A stretch of DNA of 64,000 nucleotides from JAICJR01 sp963848495 (GCA_963848495.1 CAWKDV010000004.1:1860001-1924000), one strand, 5' to 3'; positions 33,151-41,275 are shown, numbered from the stretch's first letter. Notes: generated by a model from the sequence alone, not told the origin. Numbers and translations are program-made.

Positions 33151-34234
33151 GTGCCCGACTACACGCTGAAGACTGCGCCGCTTCGACCCCGAGTCCGGGG
33201 ATCCCGCCTACTGGCAGAACTTCGACGTGGACCTGGCGCCCGAGCGCTCGGTGCTCGACGGCATCCTCCAGGCGCGCAACGACCAGGACGGCTCGATCGG
33301 CATCCGCTGCTCCTGTCAGGCGGCCATCTGCGGCTCCTGCGGCGTGCGCATCAACGGCAAGTCGCGCCTCGCCTGCAACACGAAGATCGGCGAGGCCGCC
33401 GAGCTCGCGGCGTCGCGCGGGACGGGCGCGATCGTGGTCGAGCCGATGGGCAACATGCCCGTGCTGAAGGACCTGATCGTGGACATGGACGCGGTCCACT
33501 GGAAGAAGGTCCAGCGCGTGGTGCCCTGGCTGCTCCCGGCGGGCGACCCGCCCGAGCGCGAGTACATCGTCCCGGCCGAGGCGATGATCGACGTCACCCA
33601 GGCGATGGCGTGCATCCACTGCGGCGTGTGCGTGTCGGCCTGCCTCTCGCTCGAGGTCGACCCCGAGTTCATCGGCCCGGCGGCGCTGGCCAAGGCCTAC
33701 CGCTTCGTGGGCGACCCGCGCGACGCTCAGGAGGAGGAGCGCCTCCACGACCTCGCCGAGGACCCCCACGGCATCTACGACTGCACCCACTGCTTCGCCT
33801 GCGTGGAGGTCTGCCCAAAGGACGTCGCGCCGATGAACCAGATCATGCGGCTGCGCCGCCGCGCCACTGGCGACTACGGGATCAAGGACTCCAACAACGG
33901 CTATGGCCACGAGAAGGCCTTCGTCGGCATCGTGGAGCGCTACGGCACACTGCACGAGTCGCAGCTCCTGCCGCGCTCGTTCGGCCAGGGCAGCCTGATC
34001 CGCTCGCAGCTCGACCCGCACTCGCTCAAGCAGCTCATGGAGGCGTTCCCCACCGTCGTGAACGGCCTCAAGTCGGGCAAGGTCTCGCCGGTCAAGGCGC
34101 TGATCCACCACAAGCTGCCCGACCAGAGCGAGGTGCGCCGGATCTACAACGAGGTGCACTCGCACGGCGAGCGGATCGAGTTGAACCTGTACATCGTCGG
34201 CGAAGGCGACCTCGAGCCGGAGGAAGACGAGTGA
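33151..34234 (+). CDS. sdhB: succinate dehydrogenase iron-sulfur subunit, frameshifted near the start
   Basis: Electron-transfer subunit. GTG 33151 with GGAGGTGAT upstream gives VPDYTLK; an indel near 33173 precedes LRRFDPESGDPAYWQNFDVD. Iron-sulfur motifs: CSCQAAICGSCGVRINGKSR for [2Fe-2S], CIHCGVCVSACLSLE and CTHCFACVEVCPKDVAP for the further clusters. All cysteines of the second and third motifs are regular CxxCxxC..CP types. About 360 residues, longer than classical SdhB (about 240): the extra C-terminal 110 residues (YGHEKAFVGIVERYGTLHES onward) are typical of SdhB proteins that pair with an SdhE/CCG subunit. The stop overlaps the start of the CCG gene. Confidence 0.93.
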
Positions 34235-35139
34235 GCATCAAGGTGGCGTACTGGCCCGGCTGCGTCTCGCGCGGCTTCACCCCCGAGCTGCACGGCTCGA
34301 TGGCGCTGGTCGCCCCCAGGCTCGACATCGAGATGGTGGAGCTCGACCGCGCGAACTGCTGCGGCGCGGGCGTGATCGCCGAGCACAACCAGGAGCTGGT
34401 GGACAGCCTGAACGCGCGCACGTTCGCCCTCGCGCAGGGCGTCAGCGGCGCCGCCGGCATGATGAACATCTGCTCCACCTGCCAGGGCGCCCAGTCCGAG
34501 TGCCAGCAGCGGCTCGATGCGGACAGCACCTACCGCGACCACATCAACACCCACCTCGAGCCCGAGGGCCTCGCCTACCAGCGCGACTCCGCCTGGTGGA
34601 ACAAGAACTTCCTCTGGCTGCTGGTCGAGGACATCGGCCTCGACAGCCTGCGCGAGCGCGTGGTGCGGCCGCTCGACGGCCTGCGCGTGGCGCCCTTCTA
34701 TGGCTGCTACGTCGTGCGGCCGCAGTCGCGGCTCGGCTTCGAGTTCTACCCCGAGCGCGATCGCTACCTGGAGATGGTGATCGAGGCGATCGGGGCCACC
34801 GCGGTGGACTACGCCGGCAAGCACAAGTGCTGCGGCTTCCCCCTGATCACCATGAACCGCACCACCTCGCTGCGCCAGGCCGGGCGACACGTGGCCGACG
34901 CGATCGACGCCGCCGCCGACTGCCTGGTCACGCCCTGCCCGCTCTGCCACCTGAACCTGGACCTTCAGCAGCCCGACGCCGCCAAGTACGTGGAGCGCGA
35001 CCTCGGCCTGCCCGTGCTGCACCTCCCGCAGATGATCGGCCTGGCCCTCGGCCTGTCGCCGAAGGAGCTCGGGATGAACAAGCACGTCGTGAAGACGAGC
35101 GACGTGCAGCGCAAGGTCGCGGCGCTCGCGGCTGCTTAG
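34231..35139 (+). CDS. SdhE/HdrB-type CCG-domain subunit of succinate dehydrogenase
   Basis: A 302-residue subunit with two cysteine-rich CCG domains, as in heterodisulfide reductase subunit B and the SdhE of non-classical succinate:quinone reductases. Motifs: YWPGCVSRG, RANCCGAGVIAE and ICSTCQGAQSE in the first half, KHKCCGFPLITM and TPCPLCHLNLD in the second. No transmembrane helix. Start GTG 34231 overlaps the sdhB TGA (GTGA). It replaces the haem-b anchor: no SdhC/SdhD membrane gene is found before or after. It presumably binds quinone at the membrane surface through an amphipathic helix, inferred from archaeal and epsilonproteobacterial relatives. Confidence 0.9.
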   Translation: MSIKVAYWPGCVSRGFTPELHGSMALVAPRLDIEMVELDRANCCGAGVIAEHNQELVDSLNARTFALAQGVSGAAGMMNICSTCQGAQSECQQRLDADSTYRDHINTHLEPEGLAYQRDSAWWNKNFLWLLVEDIGLDSLRERVVRPLDGLRVAPFYGCYVVRPQSRLGFEFYPERDRYLEMVIEAIGATAVDYAGKHKCCGFPLITMNRTTSLRQAGRHVADAIDAAADCLVTPCPLCHLNLDLQQPDAAKYVERDLGLPVLHLPQMIGLALGLSPKELGMNKHVVKTSDVQRKVAALAAA

Positions 35140-35678
35140 GCGGCCTGCCGCGAACGGCGGATGGCCGTCTCGACCACGCCGTAGGTGATCCCGCGGCCGG
35201 CCAGCATGCGCGCGCCGGCGCCTTCACCCACGCGCGAGATCGCCCAGAGGATGTGCTCCGAGCCGATGAAGTCGTCTCCAAGGTGCACCGCGAAGCGCAG
35301 CGCGAGCTGGGCCGCCTTCTTGCTGCTTGGAGAGCAGGGGATCCGGCGCGGCTTGTCCGTGCACCCCGAGCGTGCCTCCAGCGCTCCTTCGCCGAAGCTC
35401 TGCTCCGCCCTGCGCCGGACCTCGTCGAGGTCGATGCCCAGGCTGGCGAGGGCGTCGCGATCGAGCACGCCCGGTCCGGCGAGGCGACGGGCGTCAGCTC
35501 GCAGCTCCTCGGCGCCGGCGCCCGAGTCGCGCAGGATCCGCCCGCCGAGCCCATGCTGCTCGCGGGCCACGGCGATCAGGAGGTGCTCGGTGCCGATGTG
35601 GTCATGGCCGAGCTCGCGGACCTCCTCGGAGGCGAGCCGCACGCACTCGCGCGCCGTGTCGCTGAACCGCTCGAACAT
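35136..35678 (-). CDS. Clp N-domain protein without ATPase
   Basis: A 180-residue protein with a ClpA/ClpC N-terminal repeat: MFERFSDTARECVRLASEEV then LGHDHIGTEHLLIAVAREQH at the start, and a second copy AAQLALRFAVHLGDDFIGSE, HILWAISRVGEG in the C-terminal half. No Walker motifs, so it is not an unfoldase; it may capture Clp adaptors or substrates, or bind phosphoarginine like ClpC-N. Start ATG 35678 overlaps the stop of the HTH gene (1 base). Its 3' end overlaps the convergent CCG gene by 4 bases (CTTAGG region). Confidence 0.88.
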   Translation of the reverse strand: MFERFSDTARECVRLASEEVRELGHDHIGTEHLLIAVAREQHGLGGRILRDSGAGAEELRADARRLAGPGVLDRDALASLGIDLDEVRRRAEQSFGEGALEARSGCTDKPRRIPCSPSSKKAAQLALRFAVHLGDDFIGSEHILWAISRVGEGAGARMLAGRGITYGVVETAIRRSRQAA

Positions 35679-35911
35679 CAGCCGAGCCTCCGCAGGAGGC
35701 CACTGCCGCCGCCGTACTTCTTGTGCACCGCCTGCCTGCTGACGCCGAGTGTCTCCGCGATCTGCTGCCAGGACCAGCCCTGCTCCCGGGCGTTCTCCAC
35801 CTGCAGGCGCTCGAGCGTCTCGAGCAGGGTGCGCAGGGAGGCGACCGCCTGCAGGCCGACGGCGGGGTCGGTGCTGGATGCGGCGCCTGCGAGCTCGGTG
35901 GCCTCGGTCAT
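35678..35911 (-). CDS. HTH regulator paired with the Clp-N protein
   Basis: A 77-residue protein. N-terminal helices (VGLQAVASLRTLLETLERLQ) followed by a clear helix-turn-helix WSWQQIAETLGVSRQAVHKK (residues 46-65) ending YGGGSGLLRRLG. Start ATG 35911. Coupled to the Clp-N gene. Two 18-bp palindromes lie 6-50 bases upstream, the obvious operator, so it is likely autoregulating. The Clp-N partner might control its stability or activity, which would give a feedback device; this is inference. Confidence 0.88.
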   Translation of the reverse strand: MTEATELAGAASSTDPAVGLQAVASLRTLLETLERLQVENAREQGWSWQQIAETLGVSRQAVHKKYGGGSGLLRRLG

Positions 35912-35916
35912 CGTGC

Positions 35917-35961
35917 TGTCAACTTACATTGACAGCCCCGAGTTGTCAACCCACGTTGACA
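35917..35961 (-). promoter_or_regulatory. paired 18-bp palindromic operator
   Basis: TGTCAACTTACATTGACA at 35917-35934 and TGTCAACCCACGTTGACA at 35944-35961, with starts 27 bases apart. Core TGTCAAC-4-(G/A)TTGACA. On the minus strand the left arm of the upstream copy supplies a consensus -35 TTGACA, with a weak -10 (TAAGTT) after 17 bases inside the second copy, so a bound repressor would cover the promoter. Confidence 0.85.
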
Positions 35962-35962
35962 G

Positions 35963-37612
35963 CTAGCCGCCGCCGAGCAGCTTCTGGATCAGGCCGCCGA
36001 CCGAGCGTGGGTCCACACCGTGCTCGCGCTGGAAGCGCTTCGCGTCCTCCTTGTCCGCGAGGGCCAGCACCAGCTCCTCGCGCGAGGAGCCGAGCCGGCA
36101 GGCGGCCTGGTCGAGCAGCTTGAGCGCCTGCGCCTGGATGAAGCCGGTGATGCCGCCGGTCTGCGGCGGCGTGCGCTGGGCATTGCAGGGATTGAGGATC
36201 GCGGGCGGCTTGGGGGGCACGGTTCGGTAGAGGAGCGCGTAGACCGCAGGCGTGCCGAGCGCCAGCGCTCCGGCGACCGCCACCGCCGCCAGCCGGACCC
36301 CCGCGAGCAGCAGGATCGCGGCCAGGAAGCCCGCGGCGCCGGCGATCAGGAACGAGGAGCGGAAGGCGTCGCCGACCGCCGTGACCAGCGTGTCGTCCGC
36401 CCGCTTGCCGAGCTCGTTATAGGCCGCGAGGTTGGCGCCCGAGTAGCGGTGGCGCTCGGCCGCCACCGCCCGGCGCAGGCCGTTGCGGGGCTCGCTCGAC
36501 TGCACGCCCTTCAGCAGGGCGGGCGCGAGCTTGATCTTGTCGAGCGGCGGCAGGGGGGCGTCGAGCACCAGCGCCACGCCCTGCTCGCGTGCCTTCTGCG
36601 TGGAGACGTCGAGCTGGTGCGCCGCGATCGGCGCCGCCACCGCGAGGATCGCCGCGATACCGGCGTGGCGGATCGCCAGGAGGCGCGCCGCGTCCCGCGG
36701 CGTTCGTTCTGGAAGCAGCCCGCCGGCCAGCGCGGTGAGCGCCAGGCCCATGCCCGCGCCGGCCATGATCTGCGGAGGGACCGTCCACCACGGGGATGCG
36801 CCCGGGAGCCACGCCAGCGCCAGCACGCCGCCGCCCACCAGCGCGCAGCCGGACGCCGCGCGCACGATCTGCTCGCCGCCAATGCGGGCCCCGGCGAACG
36901 CCGCAGCCGGAATCACGGTGACCGTGATGGCCGCCTTCAGCGGGGTCACGTTCCAGCCGGCTACGAGCAGCAGCACCAGCAGGAACAGGACCGCGCTGAG
37001 CGCGGCCGACACGAGGCCGAGAGCGAGGGCGGGCCGGAGCGGCTCGGGCGTGGGGCGCCCCTTCTCGACCCGGGCGGGCGCCGCGGGACCCGCAAGCATC
37101 GCCACGGCACCCGCCGCCGCCAGCGGCACCTGGAAGACGAAGATCGCCCGCCAGCTGAACGCCTGGGTGAGCGCGCCGCCCACGGCCGGCCCGAGTGCCG
37201 TGGCGTAAACAGCCGCGGCGACCCATAGCCTCCGCCCACGCCCCTCTCCCCCGCCGAGCAGCTCGAAGACCGCGGCCAGGCCCGCCGCCCCGCCGAGGGC
37301 CTGAACGCAGCGCGCAACGAGCAGCACCGACAGGCTGTCGGCGCTCGCGCAGACCACGCCTGCCGCCGCCAGCACACCGAAGCCGACCGCCCCGACCAGG
37401 TGACCGCCGTGGCGGGCGGCGACTCGCTCGAGCGGCACGAGCGCCACCGCCAGCACGGCCGTGTAGACCCCGATCACGGCAGCCACACCCTCGACGCTCG
37501 TATTGAGATCGCGCAGGATCTCGGGCAGCGCGAGCGTCACGATCGACGCATCCGCCAGAGCGACGCCGGCGGCGACCGCCAGGATGACCGCGCGCGTGCT
37601 CATGGCGTGCAC
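35963..37612 (-). CDS. MFS transporter (14-TM drug exporter-like) with C-terminal extension
   Basis: A 549-residue carrier. The start region MSTRAVILAVAAGVALADAS with ASIVTLALPEI is the DHA2-type first helix; RCVQALGGAAG and LGPAVGGALTQAFSWRAIF correspond to motif C. About 12-14 hydrophobic segments follow to VAGALALGTPAVYALLY. Beyond them is a soluble C-terminal region of about 80 residues with two cysteines (NPCNAQR and AACRLG) and the helix LVLALADKEDAKRFQREHGV, not usual for the family. Start is ATG 37612 or 37603. The operator of the HTH gene begins 2 bases past its stop. Substrate unknown. Confidence 0.85.
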   Translation of the reverse strand: MHAMSTRAVILAVAAGVALADASIVTLALPEILRDLNTSVEGVAAVIGVYTAVLAVALVPLERVAARHGGHLVGAVGFGVLAAAGVVCASADSLSVLLVARCVQALGGAAGLAAVFELLGGGEGRGRRLWVAAAVYATALGPAVGGALTQAFSWRAIFVFQVPLAAAGAVAMLAGPAAPARVEKGRPTPEPLRPALALGLVSAALSAVLFLLVLLLVAGWNVTPLKAAITVTVIPAAAFAGARIGGEQIVRAASGCALVGGGVLALAWLPGASPWWTVPPQIMAGAGMGLALTALAGGLLPERTPRDAARLLAIRHAGIAAILAVAAPIAAHQLDVSTQKAREQGVALVLDAPLPPLDKIKLAPALLKGVQSSEPRNGLRRAVAAERHRYSGANLAAYNELGKRADDTLVTAVGDAFRSSFLIAGAAGFLAAILLLAGVRLAAVAVAGALALGTPAVYALLYRTVPPKPPAILNPCNAQRTPPQTGGITGFIQAQALKLLDQAACRLGSSREELVLALADKEDAKRFQREHGVDPRSVGGLIQKLLGGG

Positions 37613-37665
37613 GGTAGACCGCCCGCCGCGGAGGTGGCGCCCGCCTGGCCGCCGGGTCAGGCGAC

Positions 37666-37708
37666 GTGCATGGAGTTAGCCCCGATATGCGGGGTCAAGT
37701 CCATGCAC
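37666..37708. repeat. 43-nt nested palindrome, copy A
   Basis: Outer arms GTGCATGGA / TCCATGCAC and an inner stem CCCCG / CGGGG around ATATG. It covers the last codons and stop of the hypothetical gene at 37676. It has the same 43-nt length and plan as the element at 41276-41318, with different arm sequences that still pair; on the minus strand AACTCC is conserved between the two. Confidence 0.75.
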
Positions 37709-38035
37709 GTCCGCTCCAGCGGCCGCCTCGAGCCTCGTGCCGTCCCAGAGAATGATTGCCAGATCCGCCGCGGGACCCGCGGTGGCCTCGCGGACGATGC
37801 CTCCGACCGTCGCTAACACGGGCCCGTACGTCCCGAACTCGTCGCTGTCCACCGTCTGGCGCCGCCCGAGCGGATCCATGACGGTGAATTCGCCCAGCAG
37901 CACTTCGCAGATGTCGTCGGACGCCCTGACACACAGCACGATTCCGTGGGACGTGTCCTTGCACACACGCTCGACCTCGCCCTCCGCGAGTGGCAAGACC
38001 CAGGCACCGTCTCCCCGCTCGTGCGCCTTCGCCAA
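37676..38035 (-). CDS. hypothetical protein
   Basis: A protein of up to 119 residues, beta-rich (GIVLCVRASDDICEVLLGEF, DLAIILWDGTRLEAAAGADV), no membrane segment or recognised motif. The start is doubtful: the frame opens with TTG 38035 (MAKAHERGDGAWVLPLAEGE), 4 bases past the rpiA stop, and there is no better ATG. Its last codons (VHGLDPAYRG) and stop lie inside the 43-nt palindrome, so the palindrome has supplied the C-terminus or terminates the transcript. Co-transcribed with rpiA. Confidence 0.5.
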   Translation of the reverse strand: MAKAHERGDGAWVLPLAEGEVERVCKDTSHGIVLCVRASDDICEVLLGEFTVMDPLGRRQTVDSDEFGTYGPVLATVGGIVREATAGPAADLAIILWDGTRLEAAAGADVHGLDPAYRG

Positions 38036-38039
38036 GCGG

Positions 38040-38741
38040 CTACCCGCCGAGCTCCACCAGCGACCCGTCCGGCGCTCCCAGCAGCACCTCGTGCGTCATG
38101 CCCAGGAAGAGGCCGTGCTCCACCACGCCGGTCTGGGCCTTCAGGGTGAGGGCGAAGTCGTGGAGGGCGCCGTCGGGCGGCACCGCGCAGTCCAGGATCA
38201 GGTGACCCTCGTCGGTGATGAACTGGGTGCCGTCGTCGAGGACGCGCAGGTCGGCGGAGGGCACGCCCGCGGCCAGCAGGCGCTCCATCGTGCAATGCCA
38301 CCCGAAGCGCACGACCTCCACGGGCACGCCGCGCGTCTCGCCCAGGCGGCTCACCTGCTTGTCGGTCTCCGCCACCACGATGAAGCGGCGCGCGGATACG
38401 ACTACCAGCTTCTCGCGCAGGAGCGCGCCGCCGCCGCCCTTGATCAGGCCGAGCTGAGGGTCGACCTCGTCGGCGCCGTCGATGGCCAGATCGAGCGAGT
38501 GGGCGTCGTCGAGCGAGATGAGCTCGATGCCGGCTGCGCGGGCGACCTCCTCCGTCAGAGACGACGCCACCGTGGCCCGCAGCGGGATCCCGCCGGGCCA
38601 GCGCTCGCGGATCGCGTCGATCGTCCTCCAGACCGCCCGCCCCGATCCGAGGCCGATCGTCATCCCCGACTCGAGCCGCTCCACGGCCGCCACGGCCGCA
38701 ACTCGGCGCGCAGCTTCCTTGGGATCGGTCACGCCGCGCAT
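38040..38741 (-). CDS. rpiA: ribose-5-phosphate isomerase A
   Basis: Interconverts ribose 5-phosphate and ribulose 5-phosphate, the pentose phosphate step missing from the cluster at 53-64 kb. About 233 residues. Signatures: GLGSGRAVWRTIDAI for the phosphate, IDGADEVDPQLGLIKGGGGA with the catalytic Asp-Glu, LLREKLVVVSARRFIVVAET with the catalytic Lys, and LDCAVPPDGALHD. The start was set at ATG 38741 (MRGVTDPKEAARRVAAVAAV). A hairpin with U-rich tail on the same strand sits 42 bases upstream. Confidence 0.94.
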   Translation of the reverse strand: MRGVTDPKEAARRVAAVAAVERLESGMTIGLGSGRAVWRTIDAIRERWPGGIPLRATVASSLTEEVARAAGIELISLDDAHSLDLAIDGADEVDPQLGLIKGGGGALLREKLVVVSARRFIVVAETDKQVSRLGETRGVPVEVVRFGWHCTMERLLAAGVPSADLRVLDDGTQFITDEGHLILDCAVPPDGALHDFALTLKAQTGVVEHGLFLGMTHEVLLGAPDGSLVELGG

Positions 38742-39054
38742 CCTACGCGCGACGCGACCGAAAGCCCCCAAGAACGAGAAAACCGACCAGGTGGGCTGGT
38801 CGGCTCCTCGCGGTGCTAGGCGTACCCCAATTCCGCCCTGTGGAAAGCTTGGTCCCTGCCTTCCCGTCCAGTCCGTCCCTGACTGGTGTGACTGAATGGT
38901 GCCCGTCTGAATGGGGTCCTACATCCCCTTCAACGTGTGATTTGCGGGTGATCTTTCGTGGTAGGCGCGGGGGAACGAATGAGTTAGCAAGGGGTGATGC
39001 AAGGGGGGAGGAACCTCACCCCCTCTATCCCCCCTTCTTGCTACGCTGCCGGAG
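38742..39054. other. 313-bp divergent intergenic region
   Basis: Between rpiA (minus) and the LuxR-type gene (plus). It contains the hairpin at 38783-38803, an A/T-richer patch near 38920-38990 (GTGTGATTTGC, CGAATGAGTTAGC) that may hold promoters, and a purine-rich GGGGGGAGGAAC near 39005. A minus-strand transcript starting in the A/T patch would end at the hairpin, so a small RNA of about 180 nt is possible. Confidence 0.4.
38776..38803 (-). terminator. hairpin with U-run on the rpiA strand, upstream of rpiA
   Basis: CCGACCAG / CTGGTCGG stem (38783-38790 and 38796-38803) with a GTGGG loop; on the minus strand TTTTCTC follows. It lies upstream of rpiA, not downstream of any visible gene on that strand, so it is an attenuator or the end of an unannotated RNA. 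Confidence 0.65.
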
Positions 39055-39681
39055 ATGGCTGCAGGGGTGACGGTCGTGACCGCGGAGTTCGAGGACCTCG
39101 TGAAGGTTGGTCTGCGCCAGCTGATCGCCGAGGACTCGAATCTCGACCTGGTCGCAGGCGAGGTTCCGCTCGAGGAGCTGAGCGACATCATCGGCGCGCA
39201 GAAGCCCGCCGTGGTGCTGCTCAACTTCGGCTCGCTGCCCTCACCCGCGAGCGTGCACGAGCTGCACGAGCGCCATCCCGGCACTCGCTTCGTGGTGCTC
39301 GCCAACCGGCCCACCGCCGCGGAGTGCAACCAGATGCTGTCGTTCGGCGCCACCGCCTGCATTTCGAAGGAGACGCAGGGCCGCGACATCATCAACGCGA
39401 TCCACCTCGCCTCCCGCGGCATGCACGTGCTGCCGCGCTCGGCGGGGCCCGGGCTGCGCGATACGAGCGGCTTCGGTCGCTCAGGCCCGGAGCTCCTCAC
39501 CTCTCGGGAGGCCAGCGTGCTCGAGCTGCTGCAGGAGGGCCGGACCAACGCGGAGATCGCCCACACGCTCTCGATCGGGATCGAGACCGTGCGCACGCAT
39601 GCGCGCAACATCTACCGCAAGCTGGGTATCTCCTCGCGCCGCGACCTCGCGTCGCTGTCGCGCCCGCGCGCCCACGCCTAA
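39055..39681 (+). CDS. LuxR/NarL-type response regulator with degenerate receiver
   Basis: A 208-residue protein. Residues 1-120 have the receiver fold (VTVVTAEFEDLVKVGLRQLI, PAVVLLNFGSLPSP, RFVVLANRPTAAECNQML, GATACISKETQGRDIINAIH), but the phosphoacceptor Asp is replaced by Asn in VVLLNFG (N57) and the usual acidic pair near the N-terminus is lacking, so it is a pseudo-receiver. Residues 145-208 form a typical LuxR helix-turn-helix: LTSREASVLELLQEGRTNAE, IGIETVRTHARNIYRKLGIS. No histidine kinase is adjacent. It probably acts without phosphorylation, through ligand or protein contact. Confidence 0.88.
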   Translation: MAAGVTVVTAEFEDLVKVGLRQLIAEDSNLDLVAGEVPLEELSDIIGAQKPAVVLLNFGSLPSPASVHELHERHPGTRFVVLANRPTAAECNQMLSFGATACISKETQGRDIINAIHLASRGMHVLPRSAGPGLRDTSGFGRSGPELLTSREASVLELLQEGRTNAEIAHTLSIGIETVRTHARNIYRKLGISSRRDLASLSRPRAHA

Positions 39682-39757
39682 CTGCGCCGCGGCTGCGCGC
39701 CGGTCCGTACTCTTCGCGGCCGGGCAGGGATGACTACGCGTTAGCGGGGGACGCTAC

Positions 39758-41239
39758 ATGAGCGAGCTGTTGGATCCAGAGGGCGCCGAGCGCCTGGAGT
39801 TCGAGCACCCGGAGGAGCACATGCGCCGGCGTGACTTCCTGGCGCGCACGGCGATGACGGCCGGCCTGGCGGCCGCGATGGCGGGCGTCCTGCCGGGGCA
39901 GACGCTGGTGGCGGAGGCGGCCCGCAAGCAGCGCCGCACCTACCTGCCGGCGCCGCGCAACCTCCCCATCGACACCTTCGTGGTGCTGATGATGGAGAAC
40001 CGCTCGTTCGACCACTACCTCGGCTGGCTGCCGAACGCCGACGGGCGCCAGGCCGGCCTCAGCTATGTGGACAAGCAGGGCAAGAGCTGGTCCACGCGGC
40101 CGCTCGCGCCCGACTGGCAGGGCTGCGCGTTCAACGATCCCGACCACTCCTGGGAGGGCGGCCGCACGCAGCTCGACGGCGGTCGCTGCGACGGCTTCCT
40201 GCGCTCCGGCGACAACGACCTGCTGTCGATCTCCTACTACCGCGAGAAGGACCTCGGCTTCATCCCCGAGGCCGCGCGTGCGTTCACGACCTTCGACCAC
40301 TTCCACTGCTCGCTGATGGGCTCGACGCTGCCCAACCGCGAGTACATGCACGCCGCGCAGTCCTACGGCATGATCGACAACAGCCTGCCGAGCGGCACCG
40401 GCTTCCCCGACACGACGATCTTCGCGGCGCTGAAGAAGAAGGGTGTGGACTCGCGCTACTTCTTCTGCGACGTGCCGGTGTCGGCGCTCTGGGGCGCGCC
40501 CGGGCTGCAGCGCTCGGGGCGGATCGAGGAGTACTACGCGCGCTGCGCGAGCGGCACGCTGCCGCCGGTGTCGTTCGTCGACCCGCTGTTCGGGGGCAGC
40601 GTGGGCGAAGACCCGGGCTTCTCCGGCGACGAGCACCCGCATGGCGACGTCCGCATGGGCCAGGCGTTCATGGCCGACGTCGTGCACGCGTTCATGGAGT
40701 CGCCGCAGTGGAAGCGGGGCGCGCTGTTCATCGTCTACGACGAGTGGGGCGGCTTCTTCGACCACGTCGCGCCGCCGCGCGTGCCCGACATGCGCAACTC
40801 GAGCGACATCAACAAGGACTTCGGCCAGATGGGATTCCGCATCCCCGCCGTGGCAGTCTCGCCCTTCGTGAAGCGCAAGCACGTGGAGCACACGACCTTC
40901 GGCTTCGAGTCGATCCTCAAGCTGATCGAGTACCGCTTCGGCCTCCAGCCGCTCAACACGCGGGACGCCCACGCCACCAACATCGGCCTCGCCTTCGACT
41001 GGCGCTCGAAGCCGCGGCTCGACCTGCCGTCGCTGCCGCACCCGGCCCACGTCGTGAGCCAGCCCTGCGCGCTCAGCTCGCACGGCACGCCTACGGTGGT
41101 GGCGCCGGCGCCCCACGACATGGTCGCGTCGATGGTGAACAGCGGCTACCTGGACCAGCTCGGCTACAACTTCCAGCCGCCGACGCTCGGCGACATCGTG
41201 CGCCAGCCGGACACGCTGCGGAAGGCGTTCGCGCGCTAG
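39758..41239 (+). CDS. Tat-exported phosphoesterase (phospholipase C family)
   Basis: A 493-residue secreted enzyme of the acid phosphatase/phospholipase C type. The N-terminus has a twin-arginine signal, MRRRDFLARTAMTAG near residues 22-36, with the hydrophobic stretch LAAAMAGVLPG and a possible cleavage after VAEAA. The catalytic domain opens with FVVLMMENRSFDHYLGWLPN, the family signature with the Glu-Asn metal ligands; DEHPHGDVRMGQAF, FIVYDEWGGFFDHVAPPRVP and TTFGFESILKLIEYRFGLQP are the further metal and active-site blocks. Start ATG 39758. Intact, single gene. The substrate may be a phospholipid or another phosphoester. Confidence 0.92.
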   Translation: MSELLDPEGAERLEFEHPEEHMRRRDFLARTAMTAGLAAAMAGVLPGQTLVAEAARKQRRTYLPAPRNLPIDTFVVLMMENRSFDHYLGWLPNADGRQAGLSYVDKQGKSWSTRPLAPDWQGCAFNDPDHSWEGGRTQLDGGRCDGFLRSGDNDLLSISYYREKDLGFIPEAARAFTTFDHFHCSLMGSTLPNREYMHAAQSYGMIDNSLPSGTGFPDTTIFAALKKKGVDSRYFFCDVPVSALWGAPGLQRSGRIEEYYARCASGTLPPVSFVDPLFGGSVGEDPGFSGDEHPHGDVRMGQAFMADVVHAFMESPQWKRGALFIVYDEWGGFFDHVAPPRVPDMRNSSDINKDFGQMGFRIPAVAVSPFVKRKHVEHTTFGFESILKLIEYRFGLQPLNTRDAHATNIGLAFDWRSKPRLDLPSLPHPAHVVSQPCALSSHGTPTVVAPAPHDMVASMVNSGYLDQLGYNFQPPTLGDIVRQPDTLRKAFAR

Positions 41240-41275
41240 GCGATTGATTCCGCGCGGGGGCGGTTACGATCGCCA

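Noticed and set aside
31511..34165. An 884-codon open frame on the minus strand opposite sdhA and sdhB
   Set aside because: Long antisense frames are expected in GC-rich DNA. Its translation is a mix of Val, Asp, Arg and His without domain structure, and it lies exactly opposite well-conserved genes.
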